A stretch of DNA of 64,000 nt from Sphingomonas yantingensis (GTDB lineage: Bacteria > Pseudomonadota > Alphaproteobacteria > Sphingomonadales > Sphingomonadaceae), in the NCBI RefSeq assembly GCF_014199325.1, contig NZ_JACIJJ010000001.1:186001-250000 (forward strand). Reading direction: 5' to 3'. The notes below the pieces were generated by a model. It had not been told where the DNA came from and did no database searches. It saw only the letters and a program-made list of their open reading frames with translations. Made by a program: the position numbers and the translations under genes. Shown piece after piece: positions 8,517 to 17,289 of the stretch (within the stretch, counting starts at the first letter, position 1; every line of letters begins with the position of its first letter).

Positions 8517-8909
8517 ATGATGGACAACAAGATGATCTGCGTCGACGGCTTCGAGAACGTCGTCGAGGGGGGCGAGACGACCGGCTTCGCGTTCCTGGGG
8601 CGGCTTCCCTATTATCGCGGCCTCGGCCTGTCGATGATTGAGGATATCGCCGTCACCGTCGATGGCGAGGCGGTCGCGCGCGGGGACGTGCGCTTCACCG
8701 TCCACGGCAACACCTACACGCTCGATCAGATGGAAACGGTCTATGACGACCGCTGGAACTTCGGCGAGAAGGCGACGATCGGCGTCGTGCGCGCTGGCGG
8801 CCTGACGCCGGGCAAGCACCGGATCGAGTTCGCGGTGCGGATGCGCGTTTCCTACCTGCCCTTCGTGCCCACCACGAAGGACGTGAAGGAACTCGACCTC
8901 GCCGCCTGA
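8517..8909 (+). CDS. C-glycoside deglycosidase beta-subunit-like protein (DUF6379 family)
   Basis: A 130-residue beta-rich protein with the family pattern YYRGLGLSMIEDIAVTVDG, then FTVHGNTYTLDQMETVYDDRW, NFGEKATIGV and a C-terminal MRVSYLP. This is the small partner that completes the active site of the alpha subunit in DgpBC/CarBC-type deglycosidases. It lies 17 bases after the alpha-like gene in the usual order. GGAG at 8502-8505 serves the ATG at 8517 or the adjacent ATG at 8520. A strong hairpin terminator follows. Confidence 0.85.
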   Translation: MMDNKMICVDGFENVVEGGETTGFAFLGRLPYYRGLGLSMIEDIAVTVDGEAVARGDVRFTVHGNTYTLDQMETVYDDRWNFGEKATIGVVRAGGLTPGKHRIEFAVRMRVSYLPFVPTTKDVKELDLAA

Positions 8910-8919
8910 CGACTCACGA

Positions 8920-8953
8920 GGCGCCCCGTCCGATGACGGCGGGGCGCCTTTTT
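8920..8953 (+). terminator. Intrinsic terminator after the deglycosidase-like pair
   Basis: GGCGCCCC at 8920-8927 pairs with GGGGCGCC at 8941-8948, with an inner GTC/GAC pairing, and is followed by five Ts. The GH3 start codon follows two bases later. Confidence 0.85.
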
Positions 8954-8955
8954 GC

Positions 8956-11346
8956 ATGGAATTGACGATGCGCGATCCGACGATCGAGGAAATGACCCGC
9001 CTGACCGCGGGTGCGGCGATGTGGGCGAGCCACGCGGTCGCGGAAGCGGGCATCCCCGCCTTCACGATGAGCGACGGGCCGATGGGGATCGCTTCCGGCC
9101 GGGTGGACGAGCGCGATATCGCCCGGCTTTCCCCCTGCGCCACCGCGCTCGGCGCGAGCTTCGACACCGACCTCGTCCAGCGGATCGGTGCACTGGTGGG
9201 GAGCGAGGCGGCGGCGCGCGGCGTCGATGCGGTGCTGGCGCCCAACCTCAATCTCGCGCGCAGTCCGCTGGCTGGCCGCGCGTTCGAATATTTCGGCGAG
9301 GATCCGCTCCATGCCGGCATCCTCGGCGCGGCGTGGATTGCCGGCCTGCAATCGACGGGCACCGGGTCGGTCGCCAAGCACCTCGTCTGCAACGATAGTG
9401 AGACCGAGCGCGACACGCTGGACGTCCGGGTGGACGAGCGGACGCTGCGCGAGGTCTATCTGCTGCCGTTCGAGTTCGCGGCACGCGCGGGCTGCGTGGG
9501 CATGCTGGCGGCGTACAACAAGGTGAACGGCGACTGGTGCGCGGAGCAGGCGCATATCATCACCGAGGTGGTGAAGGGCGAATGGGGCTATGACGGCCTC
9601 GTCATGTCCGACTGGTTCGGCACGCATTCGACCGCGCCAACGCTCAATGCGGGCCTCGACCTCGAAATGCCCGGACCGGCGCGGTTCCTCGGCTTCAAGG
9701 CGGACGAGGCGGTGGCCGCGGGCGACGTGCCCGCCGCGCGCGTCGCCGATGCCGCCGAGCGGATCGCCCGCGGTGCGCGGCGCGTCACCGGCGAGAAGCG
9801 ACAGGCCTATTCCGACGGCGAGGCCCGCGACCTGCTGGTCGAGGCAGCGGCGGCTGGGTTCGTGCTGCTGAAGAACGACGGTTTCCTGCCGCTCGCGCCC
9901 GGCAGGAAGATCGCGGTGATCGGCCCCAATGCGGCGGCGCCGTGCTTCCAGGGCGGCACCTTTGCCAAGATCTCGGTCTCGCCCGATTTGCCGAGCCCGG
10001 CACAGGCGATCGCCGCGCGCTACGGCGCCGAGAACGTGACGTTCGAGGCGGGCGTCGATCCCGCGCCGCGGCTGCCGGCCATGCCCGTCGCCCCCGCTCG
10101 CGATATCGGCGACGGCTGCACCCGCGGCATGACGATCGACTATTTCGCCAGCGACGACGGTTCGGGCGAGCCGCTCAACAGCGAGACGCGCGCGACCAAC
10201 TCGCTCGTCTGGTTCGTCGGCGTGCATGAGCAGGGACCGTTCGACAAGGGCGGATCGGTGCGCGCGAGCGGCATCTTCACCCCCGAACAAAGCGGGCCGC
10301 ATCGCTTCTATCTCGGCGCGACGGGCGAAGCGCGGCTGCGCGTCGACGGCGAAACCGTCGTCTCGACGGGCGCAACGCTCGCCAAGGACGTGATGGGCAA
10401 GCTGAAGTCCGGCGATGCCGAGACGGGCGAGGTCGTGCTCGAGGCCGGCGTGCCCGTGCGCATCGTCGCCGATTTCACCTATGCCCCCGCGCGCGTCCAC
10501 GGCCTGTGGTACGGCGTGCGCGGCCCCGACAGCCGCGAGGCGATGCTGGCGCGCGCCGAAGCCGCGGCGCGAGAGGCGGAGGCGGTGCTGCTGTTCGTCG
10601 GCGAAACGTCGGACTCGAGCGTCGAGAGCAAGGACCGGCCTGACACCCGCCTCGCGCCCGAACAGGCCGAACTGGTCGCGCGCGTGCTCGCCGCCAATCC
10701 GCGCACCGCGATCGTCGCCAATATCGGCCATGCCTTCGACGCGAGCTGGGCCGAGGATGCCGCTGCGCTCATCGCCGCCTGGTATCCGGGCGAGGGCTTT
10801 GCCGAGGCGATCGCCGCGGTGCTGGCGGGCGATCGCGAGCCCGGCGGGCGGTTGCCGGTCTCGATCGCACGTGACGAGGCCGACTATCCCGCCTTCGACC
10901 TGAAGCCCGGCGAGGGCGGGCGGCTCCCCTATAAAGAGGGCACGCGGCTCGGCTATCGCGGGCTGATCGCCAGCGGCACCCCCGCGCGGCATCCGTTCGG
11001 CAGCGGCGAGGGCTATACCCGCTTCAACTGGTCTGACGCCGCGGTCGAGGGCGGCGGCGTCGCCGTCACGGTGCGCAACACCGGCGACCGCGCGGGCAGC
11101 GAGATCGTCCAAGTCTATCGCGACACGCCCGAGCCGACGCTGGTCGGCTTCGCCAAGGTCCGCCTTCAGCCCGGCGAGGAACGCCGCGTTTCCATCGCGC
11201 TACCCGCCCGGCGGTTCATGATCTGGGGCCAAGGGGGCTGGACGCCGATCGGACGCACTCTAAACCTGCGCATCGCAAGGCATGCCGAGGATCATGGCAT
11301 GCCGCTCACCGCCGCGTTCGACGATCTGGACGACGCGGCCCTCTAA
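8956..11346 (+). CDS. Glycoside hydrolase family 3 beta-glucosidase-like protein with PA14 insert
   Basis: A 796-residue GH3 enzyme without a signal peptide, so cytoplasmic. The N-terminal TIM barrel carries the GH3 nucleophile Asp219 in VMSDWFGT, preceded by KHLVCNDSETER. The second alpha/beta domain has VIGPNAAAPCFQGGTF and later VLLFVGETSDSSVESKDRP. A PA14 module is inserted at about residues 390-520 (SGIFTPEQSGPHRFYLGA, ARLRVDGETVV), and a fibronectin-III-like domain closes the protein (VRNTGDRAGSEIVQVY). GH3 enzymes hydrolyse beta-linked glucosides and xylosides; here it may act on O-glycosides beside the elimination route. The ATG at 8968, with GGAA about 7 bases upstream, is an alternative start. 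The gene begins directly after a terminator, and the next gene starts 11 bases after its stop. Confidence 0.93.
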   Translation: MELTMRDPTIEEMTRLTAGAAMWASHAVAEAGIPAFTMSDGPMGIASGRVDERDIARLSPCATALGASFDTDLVQRIGALVGSEAAARGVDAVLAPNLNLARSPLAGRAFEYFGEDPLHAGILGAAWIAGLQSTGTGSVAKHLVCNDSETERDTLDVRVDERTLREVYLLPFEFAARAGCVGMLAAYNKVNGDWCAEQAHIITEVVKGEWGYDGLVMSDWFGTHSTAPTLNAGLDLEMPGPARFLGFKADEAVAAGDVPAARVADAAERIARGARRVTGEKRQAYSDGEARDLLVEAAAAGFVLLKNDGFLPLAPGRKIAVIGPNAAAPCFQGGTFAKISVSPDLPSPAQAIAARYGAENVTFEAGVDPAPRLPAMPVAPARDIGDGCTRGMTIDYFASDDGSGEPLNSETRATNSLVWFVGVHEQGPFDKGGSVRASGIFTPEQSGPHRFYLGATGEARLRVDGETVVSTGATLAKDVMGKLKSGDAETGEVVLEAGVPVRIVADFTYAPARVHGLWYGVRGPDSREAMLARAEAAAREAEAVLLFVGETSDSSVESKDRPDTRLAPEQAELVARVLAANPRTAIVANIGHAFDASWAEDAAALIAAWYPGEGFAEAIAAVLAGDREPGGRLPVSIARDEADYPAFDLKPGEGGRLPYKEGTRLGYRGLIASGTPARHPFGSGEGYTRFNWSDAAVEGGGVAVTVRNTGDRAGSEIVQVYRDTPEPTLVGFAKVRLQPGEERRVSIALPARRFMIWGQGGWTPIGRTLNLRIARHAEDHGMPLTAAFDDLDDAAL

Positions 11347-11357
11347 GGGAGAGGCGA

Positions 11358-12473
11358 ATGGCGCGGTTGCGCATGGGAATGATCGGCGGCGGGCCGGGGG
11401 CGTTCATCGGCCCCGTCCACCGCATCGCCGCCGAACTGGATCGGGAAATCGAGCTGGTGGCGGGGGTGTTCTCCTCCGACGCCGACCGCTCGCGCGCGGG
11501 GGGCGAGGCCTATCGCATCGACCCCGACCGCGCCTATCCGTCGCTCGATGCGATGTTCGCCGCGGAGAAGGCGCGGGGCGACGGCATCGACTTCGTCGCG
11601 ATCGTCAGCCCCAACCACCACCACCTGCCCGCCGCCAAGGCGGCGCTGGCGGCCGGCTATCCGGTACTGAGCGACAAGCCGATGACCGCCACCTTTGCGG
11701 AGGCGAAGGAACTGGGCGAGATCGTCGGACAGGCGGGGCTGCCCTATGGCCTCAGCTACACCTATTCGGGTTATCCGCTGGTTCGCGAGGCGCGCGAACG
11801 CGTCGCCGCGGGCGCGATTGGTAGCGTTCGCAAGGTCGTCGTCGAATATCCACAGGGCTGGCTTGCGGGCGAGGCGAGCGGCAAGCAGGCCGAATGGCGC
11901 GTCGATCCGGCGCGGTCGGGGGCGGGCGGCTGCATCGGCGATATCGGCGTCCATGCTTTTCACCTTGCCGAGTTCATCACCGGGCTGCGCGTGACCGAGC
12001 TGCTCGCCGATCTCGCTGCGGTGGTGCCGGGTCGCGCGCTCGACGACGATTGCACCGTGCTCCTGCGGTTCGACAACGGCGCGCGCGGCGTATTGCTCGC
12101 CAGCCAGATCGAGGTCGGCGAACTGAACGGCCTGCGCATCCGCCTCTATGGCGAGACGGGCGGCATCGTCTGGCATCAGGAGCGGCCCAATACGCTGACG
12201 ATCCATACGATCGACGGCCGGACCGAGATCGTCCACGCCGGCGGCGCGGCGCTCGGCCCCATCGCCCAGGCGGCGACGCGCACCCCGGCGGGGCATCCCG
12301 AGGGGTATCTGGAGGCGTTCGCCAACCTCTATCGCGACTTCGCCAAGCAGCTTCGCGGCGAGCCCGGCTCGCTGATCCCCGGCATCGACGACGGGCTGCG
12401 CGGCATGGCGTTCATCGACACCGCCGTCCGGGCCAGCGCCGACCGCGCCGGCTGGACCGCGTTCACGGTTTGA
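11358..12473 (+). CDS. Gfo/Idh/MocA-family oxidoreductase
   Basis: A 371-residue NAD(P)-dependent sugar dehydrogenase-type protein. The N-terminal Rossmann fold starts [17 protein letters not shown], the (E/D)KP catalytic-lysine motif appears as SDKPMTATF near residue 112, and the substrate-side motif [13 protein letters not shown] is near residue 193. Family members interconvert hydroxy and keto groups of sugars, including reduction of 3-keto sugars and the ThuB-type reaction on trehalose. In this locus it could reduce or oxidise the 3-keto sugar intermediate. It is tightly spaced with the GH3 gene upstream and the isomerase-like gene downstream, consistent with one operon. Confidence 0.92.
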   Translation: MARLRMGMIGGGPGAFIGPVHRIAAELDREIELVAGVFSSDADRSRAGGEAYRIDPDRAYPSLDAMFAAEKARGDGIDFVAIVSPNHHHLPAAKAALAAGYPVLSDKPMTATFAEAKELGEIVGQAGLPYGLSYTYSGYPLVREARERVAAGAIGSVRKVVVEYPQGWLAGEASGKQAEWRVDPARSGAGGCIGDIGVHAFHLAEFITGLRVTELLADLAAVVPGRALDDDCTVLLRFDNGARGVLLASQIEVGELNGLRIRLYGETGGIVWHQERPNTLTIHTIDGRTEIVHAGGAALGPIAQAATRTPAGHPEGYLEAFANLYRDFAKQLRGEPGSLIPGIDDGLRGMAFIDTAVRASADRAGWTAFTV

Positions 12474-12483
12474 GGAGAGAGAT

Positions 12484-13545
12484 ATGCGCACGATCAAGGG
12501 ACCGGGCATCTTCCTCGCCCAGTTCGCAGGCGACGCCGCCCCGTACAACAGCCTCGACACGATCGGCGACTGGGTCGCCGGCATGGGCTACAAGGGCGTC
12601 CAGATTCCGAGCTGGGACGGCCGGCTGTTCGACCTCGACAAGGCGGCCGAGAGCCAGACCTATTGCGACGAGGTGAAGGGGCTTCTGGCGGACAAGGGGC
12701 TGGAGATCACCGAGCTGTCAACGCACCTTCAGGGGCAGCTCGTCGCCGTGCATCCGGCTTATGACGCGCAGTTCGACGGGTTCGCGCCCGCCGCGGTCCA
12801 CAACAATCCGAAGGCGCGGCAGGAATGGGCCGTCGATCAGGTGAAGAAGGCCGCGGTCGCCAGCCGCCGCCTGGGCCTCACCGCGCATCCCAGCTTCTCG
12901 GGCGCGCTCGCCTGGCCCTATGTCTATCCCTGGCCGCAGCGGCCCGCGGGCCTCGTCGAGGACGCGTTCGACGAGCTGGCGCGGCGGTGGAAGCCGATCC
13001 TCGACGTGTTCGAGGAGAATGGCGTCGACCTCGCCTTCGAACTGCATCCCGGCGAAGACCTGCACGACGGCATCACGTACGAGATGTTCCTCGAGCGCGT
13101 CGGCAACCACCCGCGCGCGAACGTGCTGTTCGACCCCAGCCATTACGTGCTGCAACAGCTCGATTACCTCGCGCACATCGACATCTATCACGAGCGCATC
13201 AAGTGCTTCCACGTGAAGGATGCCGAATTCAATCCGACCGGTCGGTCGGGCGTCTACGGCGGCTATCAGGGCTGGGTCGACCGCCCCGGCCGCTTCCGCT
13301 CGCTGGGTGACGGGCAGGTCGATTTCACCTCGATCTTCTCCAAGATGGCGCAGTACGACTTCGCCGGCTGGGCGGTGCTCGAATGGGAATGCGCGCTCAA
13401 GCATCCCGAGCAGGGCGCGGCCGAGGGCGCGCCGTTCATTGACGCGCATATCATTCGCGTCACCGAGCACGCCTTCGACGATTTCGCCGCGGGCGGCGTC
13501 GATCGTGAGCTCAACCGGCGGATGATGGGGATCACTGGCGAATGA
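12484..13545 (+). CDS. Sugar phosphate isomerase/epimerase (xylose-isomerase-like TIM barrel)
   Basis: A 353-residue member of the AP-endonuclease-2 superfamily. The metal-binding residues are placed as usual: Glu in FELHPGEDLHDG, Asp/His in FDPSHYVL, His in KCFHVKDAEF and Glu in AVLEWECALKHPEQG. It also has the insert GGYQGWVDRPGRFRSLGDGQVDF typical of this subfamily. Members found with Gfo/Idh/MocA proteins in glycoside loci act as isomerases, epimerases or hydratases on keto sugars. The precise reaction is not assignable. GAGGAGAG precedes the ATG. A GC hairpin without a T run (about 13552-13573) follows. Confidence 0.88.
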   Translation: MRTIKGPGIFLAQFAGDAAPYNSLDTIGDWVAGMGYKGVQIPSWDGRLFDLDKAAESQTYCDEVKGLLADKGLEITELSTHLQGQLVAVHPAYDAQFDGFAPAAVHNNPKARQEWAVDQVKKAAVASRRLGLTAHPSFSGALAWPYVYPWPQRPAGLVEDAFDELARRWKPILDVFEENGVDLAFELHPGEDLHDGITYEMFLERVGNHPRANVLFDPSHYVLQQLDYLAHIDIYHERIKCFHVKDAEFNPTGRSGVYGGYQGWVDRPGRFRSLGDGQVDFTSIFSKMAQYDFAGWAVLEWECALKHPEQGAAEGAPFIDAHIIRVTEHAFDDFAAGGVDRELNRRMMGITGE

Positions 13546-13585
13546 CGGGCAGGGCGGGGGTGCGACCCCGCCTACATCCATAAAA

Positions 13586-13601
13586 TAGAACTTTCATTCT
13601 G
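13586..13601. promoter_or_regulatory. Candidate TetR operator, copy 4
   Basis: TAGAAC-TTTC-ATTCTG matches the shared inverted repeat in 11 of 12 arm positions of the consensus. It lies in an A+T-rich stretch 47 bases before the subunit-3 gene, so the dehydrogenase pair has its own controlled promoter. Confidence 0.6.
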
Positions 13602-13647
13602 ATATAAGACTCGGCATCATCCGCTCGGACAAGAGCGGGAGAGGCGA

Positions 13648-14286
13648 GTGTCGAGCGAGGGCGGCCGGGCGTGGAACCGGCGCGAGTTCATGGGCGCGGC
13701 GGCGCTGCTGGCGATGGTCGTCGGCGTGCCTGCGGGCGCCTCGATCTGGTCGAAGGTCGAGGACGGCGACGCGCCGACCGACCGGCAGCGCGCGATGATC
13801 CGCGAGGTGGCGCAAATCGTCATTCCTAAGACCGGCACGCCGGGCGCGGGCGAAGTGGGGACGGGCGACTTCGTCATTCTCGCGCTCGCCCACGGCCTAG
13901 ATGGCACGCGCGATCCGGGCGCGGCGGCGGCGATCCCCGCTGGCGTGCCCGCACCGCGGCGGCCGGACGGGAGCCTTCGCTATCTCGACTGGCTGGAGGG
14001 GGAGCTCGACCGCCGCGCCAAGGGGAATTGGGCGGGCAAGGATGCCGCGGCAAAGACCGCCGCGCTCGCCGCGCTGGATGCCGAGGCCTATGCCGGGGAC
14101 GGCCGCGCGCCGCATCCGTGGAAGGCGATCAAGGGCCTGATCCTGACCGGCTATTACACCAGCGAAGTCGGCGGGTCGCAGGAGCTGCGCTACGAGCCCG
14201 TCCCCGGCCGCTTCGACCCCGCGCTGCCCAACCCGCCGGGTACGCGCGCCATTTCCAACGACTGGACCGCGGTGGATTTCGGATGA
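13648..14286 (+). CDS. Gluconate 2-dehydrogenase subunit 3-family protein, Tat-exported
   Basis: A 212-residue protein starting at GTG after GGGAGAGGCGA. A twin-arginine signal (NRREFMGAAALLAMV, Arg11-Arg12) precedes the conserved body: RQRAMIREVAQIVIPKTGTPGAGEVG, later HPWKAIKGLILTGYYTSEVGG and the C-terminal YEPVPGRFDP. Subunit 3 proteins carry the folded FAD partner, which lacks its own signal, to the periplasm. Its stop overlaps the ATG of the GMC gene (ATGA), so the two are made together. In glucoside 3-dehydrogenases this small subunit plus a GMC subunit oxidises C3 of glucosides. Confidence 0.9.
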   Translation: MSSEGGRAWNRREFMGAAALLAMVVGVPAGASIWSKVEDGDAPTDRQRAMIREVAQIVIPKTGTPGAGEVGTGDFVILALAHGLDGTRDPGAAAAIPAGVPAPRRPDGSLRYLDWLEGELDRRAKGNWAGKDAAAKTAALAALDAEAYAGDGRAPHPWKAIKGLILTGYYTSEVGGSQELRYEPVPGRFDPALPNPPGTRAISNDWTAVDFG

Positions 14287-15977
14287 GCGAGTTTGATTTC
14301 GATGCGATCGTCGTGGGCTCCGGCATCACCGGCGGCTGGGCGGCGAAGGAGTTGACCGAGGCGGGTCTCAAGGTGCTGATGCTCGAACGCGGACGGATGA
14401 TCGAGCACCAGACGGGTTACGGCAACGAGACCAAGGCGCCGTGGGAGATGCCGTTCCGCGGCGTCGGCGATGCTGATCTCTATGCCCGCGAATATCAGGT
14501 GCAGGTCCGCAATCGGCACTTCAACGAGTTCACGCAGGACCATTTCGTCAACGACGCGGTCAATCCGTACGTCAATGCGCCCGGCACCGACTTCACCTGG
14601 TATCGCAGCTATCAGCTCGGCGGGCGGTCGCTGACCTGGGGGCGGCAGAGCTATCGCTGGTCGGACTACGACTTCGGCGCGAACAAGCGTGACGGGCAGG
14701 GCACCGACTGGCCGATCCGCTATGCCGATGTCGCGCCATGGTACGACAAGGTCGAGGACTTCATCGGCGTGTCGGGCGCGGCCGAGGGCCTGCCGCAGCT
14801 TCCCGATGGGAAGTTCCAGCCGCCGATGGCGCTCAACGTCGTCGAACAGGCGACGCGCGAGAAGATCATGGCGCGCTGGCCCGAGCGGCGGCTGACGATC
14901 GGCCGCACCGCCAACCTCACTGTCGCCAAGGACGAGGAGGGCCGCGCGGCGTGCCAGAACCGCTCGATCTGCGCGCGCGGCTGTTCCTACGGCGCCTATT
15001 TCTCGACGCAAAGCTCGACGCTGCCCGCCGCGCAGAAGACCGGGCGGCTGACGCTGATGACCGATGCGGTGGTCGAGAAGGTCGATTACGACCCCAGGAC
15101 CCGCCGCGTGACCGGCGTCCGCTGGATCGACACCGCGACCAAGACGCGCAAGGCGGCGACGGCGCGGATGGTATTCCTCAATGCCGGGTCGTTCAACTCG
15201 GTCCACCTGATGCTCAACTCCGCGAGCGAGGCGATGCCGCGGGGCCTCGCCAATTCGTCCGGCGTGCTGGGCACGCACATCATGGATCATGCGAGCACGT
15301 TGTCGGCGATCGCGCTGATGCCGGGATACGAGGGGTACACCACCTTCGGCAACCGCCCGACCGGCGTCGTCATTCCGCGCTTCCGCAACATGGATGCGCT
15401 TGACGGCAAGGGGCACAGCCGCGGCTTCTCGTACCAGGGCGGCGCGCTGCAATCGGGCTGGACGCGCGGCAAGCGCGAGGCGGGCATCGGTGCCGATTAC
15501 AAGAACGGGCTGCAGGCGCCGGGGCCGTGGCGGATGGTGCTCGTCGCCTTTGCCGATTGTGTCCCGCGCGCGACCAATCGCCTGACGCTGAGCAGGACCA
15601 AGGCCGATGCCAACGGCCTGCCGGCGCTGGAGATCGCCTTCGCCTTCGGGGCGGAGGAAAAGGCCGCGCTTGCGGATGCCAAGGCGGAGGCGGCGGCGAT
15701 GCTGACCCATGCCGGCGGACAGGTCATCATGGGCCTCGACACCCCCAATCCGGGCGGCGGCGCGATCCACGAGATGGGCGGCGCGCGCATGGGCCTCGAC
15801 CCGAAGACGTCGGTGCTCGACCGCTTCAGCCGCGCGCACGATGCGGGCAATCTGTTCGTCACCGATGGCGCGCAGATGAGCTCATCGGCGTGCCAGAACC
15901 CGTCGCTGACCTATATGGCGCTCACCGCGCGCGCGGCCGCGCATGCGGTCGAGCGACTGAAGGCGGGGGCACTTTAG
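14283..15977 (+). CDS. GMC-family FAD oxidoreductase, candidate glycoside 3-dehydrogenase large subunit
   Basis: A 564-residue flavoprotein. The FAD dinucleotide motif VVGSGITGGWAAKEL is at about residues 9-23, a cysteine-bearing segment CQNRSICARGCSYGAYF near residue 224 is typical of the gluconate dehydrogenase group, and the C-terminal block has HEMGGARMGLDPKTSVL and NPSLT (539-543) with the active-site Asn region. The start is the ATG overlapping the subunit-3 stop; the frame is open upstream but that region encodes subunit 3. It lacks a signal peptide and would be exported by hitch-hiking on the Tat signal of subunit 3. Context favours oxidation of a glycoside hydroxyl at C3. No cytochrome c subunit is encoded nearby, so the electron acceptor is unknown. 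Confidence 0.92.
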   Translation: MSEFDFDAIVVGSGITGGWAAKELTEAGLKVLMLERGRMIEHQTGYGNETKAPWEMPFRGVGDADLYAREYQVQVRNRHFNEFTQDHFVNDAVNPYVNAPGTDFTWYRSYQLGGRSLTWGRQSYRWSDYDFGANKRDGQGTDWPIRYADVAPWYDKVEDFIGVSGAAEGLPQLPDGKFQPPMALNVVEQATREKIMARWPERRLTIGRTANLTVAKDEEGRAACQNRSICARGCSYGAYFSTQSSTLPAAQKTGRLTLMTDAVVEKVDYDPRTRRVTGVRWIDTATKTRKAATARMVFLNAGSFNSVHLMLNSASEAMPRGLANSSGVLGTHIMDHASTLSAIALMPGYEGYTTFGNRPTGVVIPRFRNMDALDGKGHSRGFSYQGGALQSGWTRGKREAGIGADYKNGLQAPGPWRMVLVAFADCVPRATNRLTLSRTKADANGLPALEIAFAFGAEEKAALADAKAEAAAMLTHAGGQVIMGLDTPNPGGGAIHEMGGARMGLDPKTSVLDRFSRAHDAGNLFVTDGAQMSSSACQNPSLTYMALTARAAAHAVERLKAGAL

Positions 15978-15981
15978 CAAT

Positions 15982-16038
15982 CCTCCCCCCGGCAGGGGGA
16001 GGTGGCAGCGAAGGCTGACGGAGGGGGCGGGCAACGAG
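15982..16038. repeat. Dispersed palindromic repeat, REP-like
   Basis: A hairpin of CCTCCCCC and GGGGGAGG at 15982-16002 is followed by GTGGCAGCGAAGGCTGACGG, a unit scattered through sphingomonad genomes from general knowledge. It lies between the convergent GMC and UbiH-type genes and may help terminate both. Confidence 0.6.
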
Positions 16039-16077
16039 CGGTGCGCTCGGGGCGAGACCCCTCAACCGCCAGGAATA

Positions 16078-17289
16078 TTAGGCCAGCACGCCGGTCAGCA
16101 GCTTCGGCCGATCGCCGCTTTCGCCGCGCGCTTCGGCCATGAAGCGGGCCTTGAGCGGCGCGATCGAATCGACCGCACTGATGCCAAAGCGGCGGACGGC
16201 CGACGCTGCTTTGCCCGGCACCCCGAACAGGCGGGTGAGCGTATCGGTGGCGCCCGCGACCATCAGCGTGTCGAGCCCGCGCCACCGCTCGTAGCGCTTG
16301 AGCAGTTCGGCATCGCCGACGTCGAGGCCGAGGCGCTTGCCCTCGACCAGCACCTCGACCAGCGCCGCCACGTCACGAAAGCCGAGGTTGAGGCCCTGTC
16401 CGGCGATCGGGTGGATGCCGTGGCCGGCATCGCCGACCAAGACTAGCCGCTCCGCCGTCAGCCGCGCGGCGTGGTGGAAGCCGAGCGGATAGCTCGTCCG
16501 CGGGCTGACCGGGCCGAGCGCGCCCAGGAACCCGCCCATCCGCTTCTCCGCCTCCGCCAGCCAGGCGCGGTCGGACAGCTTGAGCATGCCGGGCGCGTCC
16601 TTCGCATCCACCGTCCAGACAAGGGCGGAGCGATGCCCGCGCTCGTCGTCCTTCAAGGGCAGGATCGCGAACGGACCGGCGGGGTAGAATATCTCGTACG
16701 CGCAGTCGCCGTGCGGATGCTCGTGATTGAACGTGGCAATCATCGCCACGTGATCGTACTGCCAGCGCGCGACGTTGATCCCCGCGGCCTCCCGCGTCGG
16801 CGAGCGACGCCCCTCCGCCGCGACCAGCAGCCGCGCCTTTACCACCGCCCCGTCGTCGAGCGTCGCGGTGACGCCCGCCGGGCCGCGATCGATCGAGACG
16901 GCGCGGCGCTGCATCCGAAGGTCGACATGCGGCAATTCGCTGGCGGCGGCGTGGAGCGCGCGGCGCAGCGTGCGGTTCTCGTACATCGTGCCGAGCGCGC
17001 CGTCGTCCTCGTCCGGCACGAAGTCGAGCTTGCCCGGCGCAAGGCCGTCCGACACGCGGATCGAGCGGATCGGATTGCCCTCGCCCGCCAGTCGCGCGCC
17101 TACCCCGATCGCGTCGAGCATCCGGTGGCTCGCGCTCGCCACGGCAGAGGCGCGGCCGTCATGGCCGGGGGCGAGGATCGCCGCGGGGTCGGCGGGATCG
17201 ACGACGATGCTGGTCAGGCCATGCGCGGCCAGCGCAGTTGCGAGGGTGGTGCCGACGAGGCCGGCGCCGAGGATGAGCACATCGGTCAT
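16078..17289 (-). CDS. UbiH/UbiF/COQ6-family FAD-dependent hydroxylase
   Basis: A 403-residue flavoprotein monooxygenase. The FAD motif LILGAGLVGTTLATALAAHG is at the N-terminus, the DG motif GARLLVAAEGRRSPTRE-type region is near residue 150 (here KARLLVAAEGRRSPTREAAG), and the second FAD motif LVGDAGHGIHPIAGQGLNLG is near residue 280. This is the UbiH family that hydroxylates the ring of ubiquinone precursors at the inner membrane. Which ring position cannot be told. The ATG at 17289 gives the typical MTDVLILGAG start; an upstream in-frame ATG at 17313 has no better ribosome site. Confidence 0.9.
   Translation of the reverse strand: MTDVLILGAGLVGTTLATALAAHGLTSIVVDPADPAAILAPGHDGRASAVASASHRMLDAIGVGARLAGEGNPIRSIRVSDGLAPGKLDFVPDEDDGALGTMYENRTLRRALHAAASELPHVDLRMQRRAVSIDRGPAGVTATLDDGAVVKARLLVAAEGRRSPTREAAGINVARWQYDHVAMIATFNHEHPHGDCAYEIFYPAGPFAILPLKDDERGHRSALVWTVDAKDAPGMLKLSDRAWLAEAEKRMGGFLGALGPVSPRTSYPLGFHHAARLTAERLVLVGDAGHGIHPIAGQGLNLGFRDVAALVEVLVEGKRLGLDVGDAELLKRYERWRGLDTLMVAGATDTLTRLFGVPGKAASAVRRFGISAVDSIAPLKARFMAEARGESGDRPKLLTGVLA

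Noticed and set aside
14028..14282. Upstream extension of the first GMC gene
   Set aside because: That stretch codes for the subunit-3 protein in another frame, and the ATGA junction at 14283 gives the typical GMC N-terminus.
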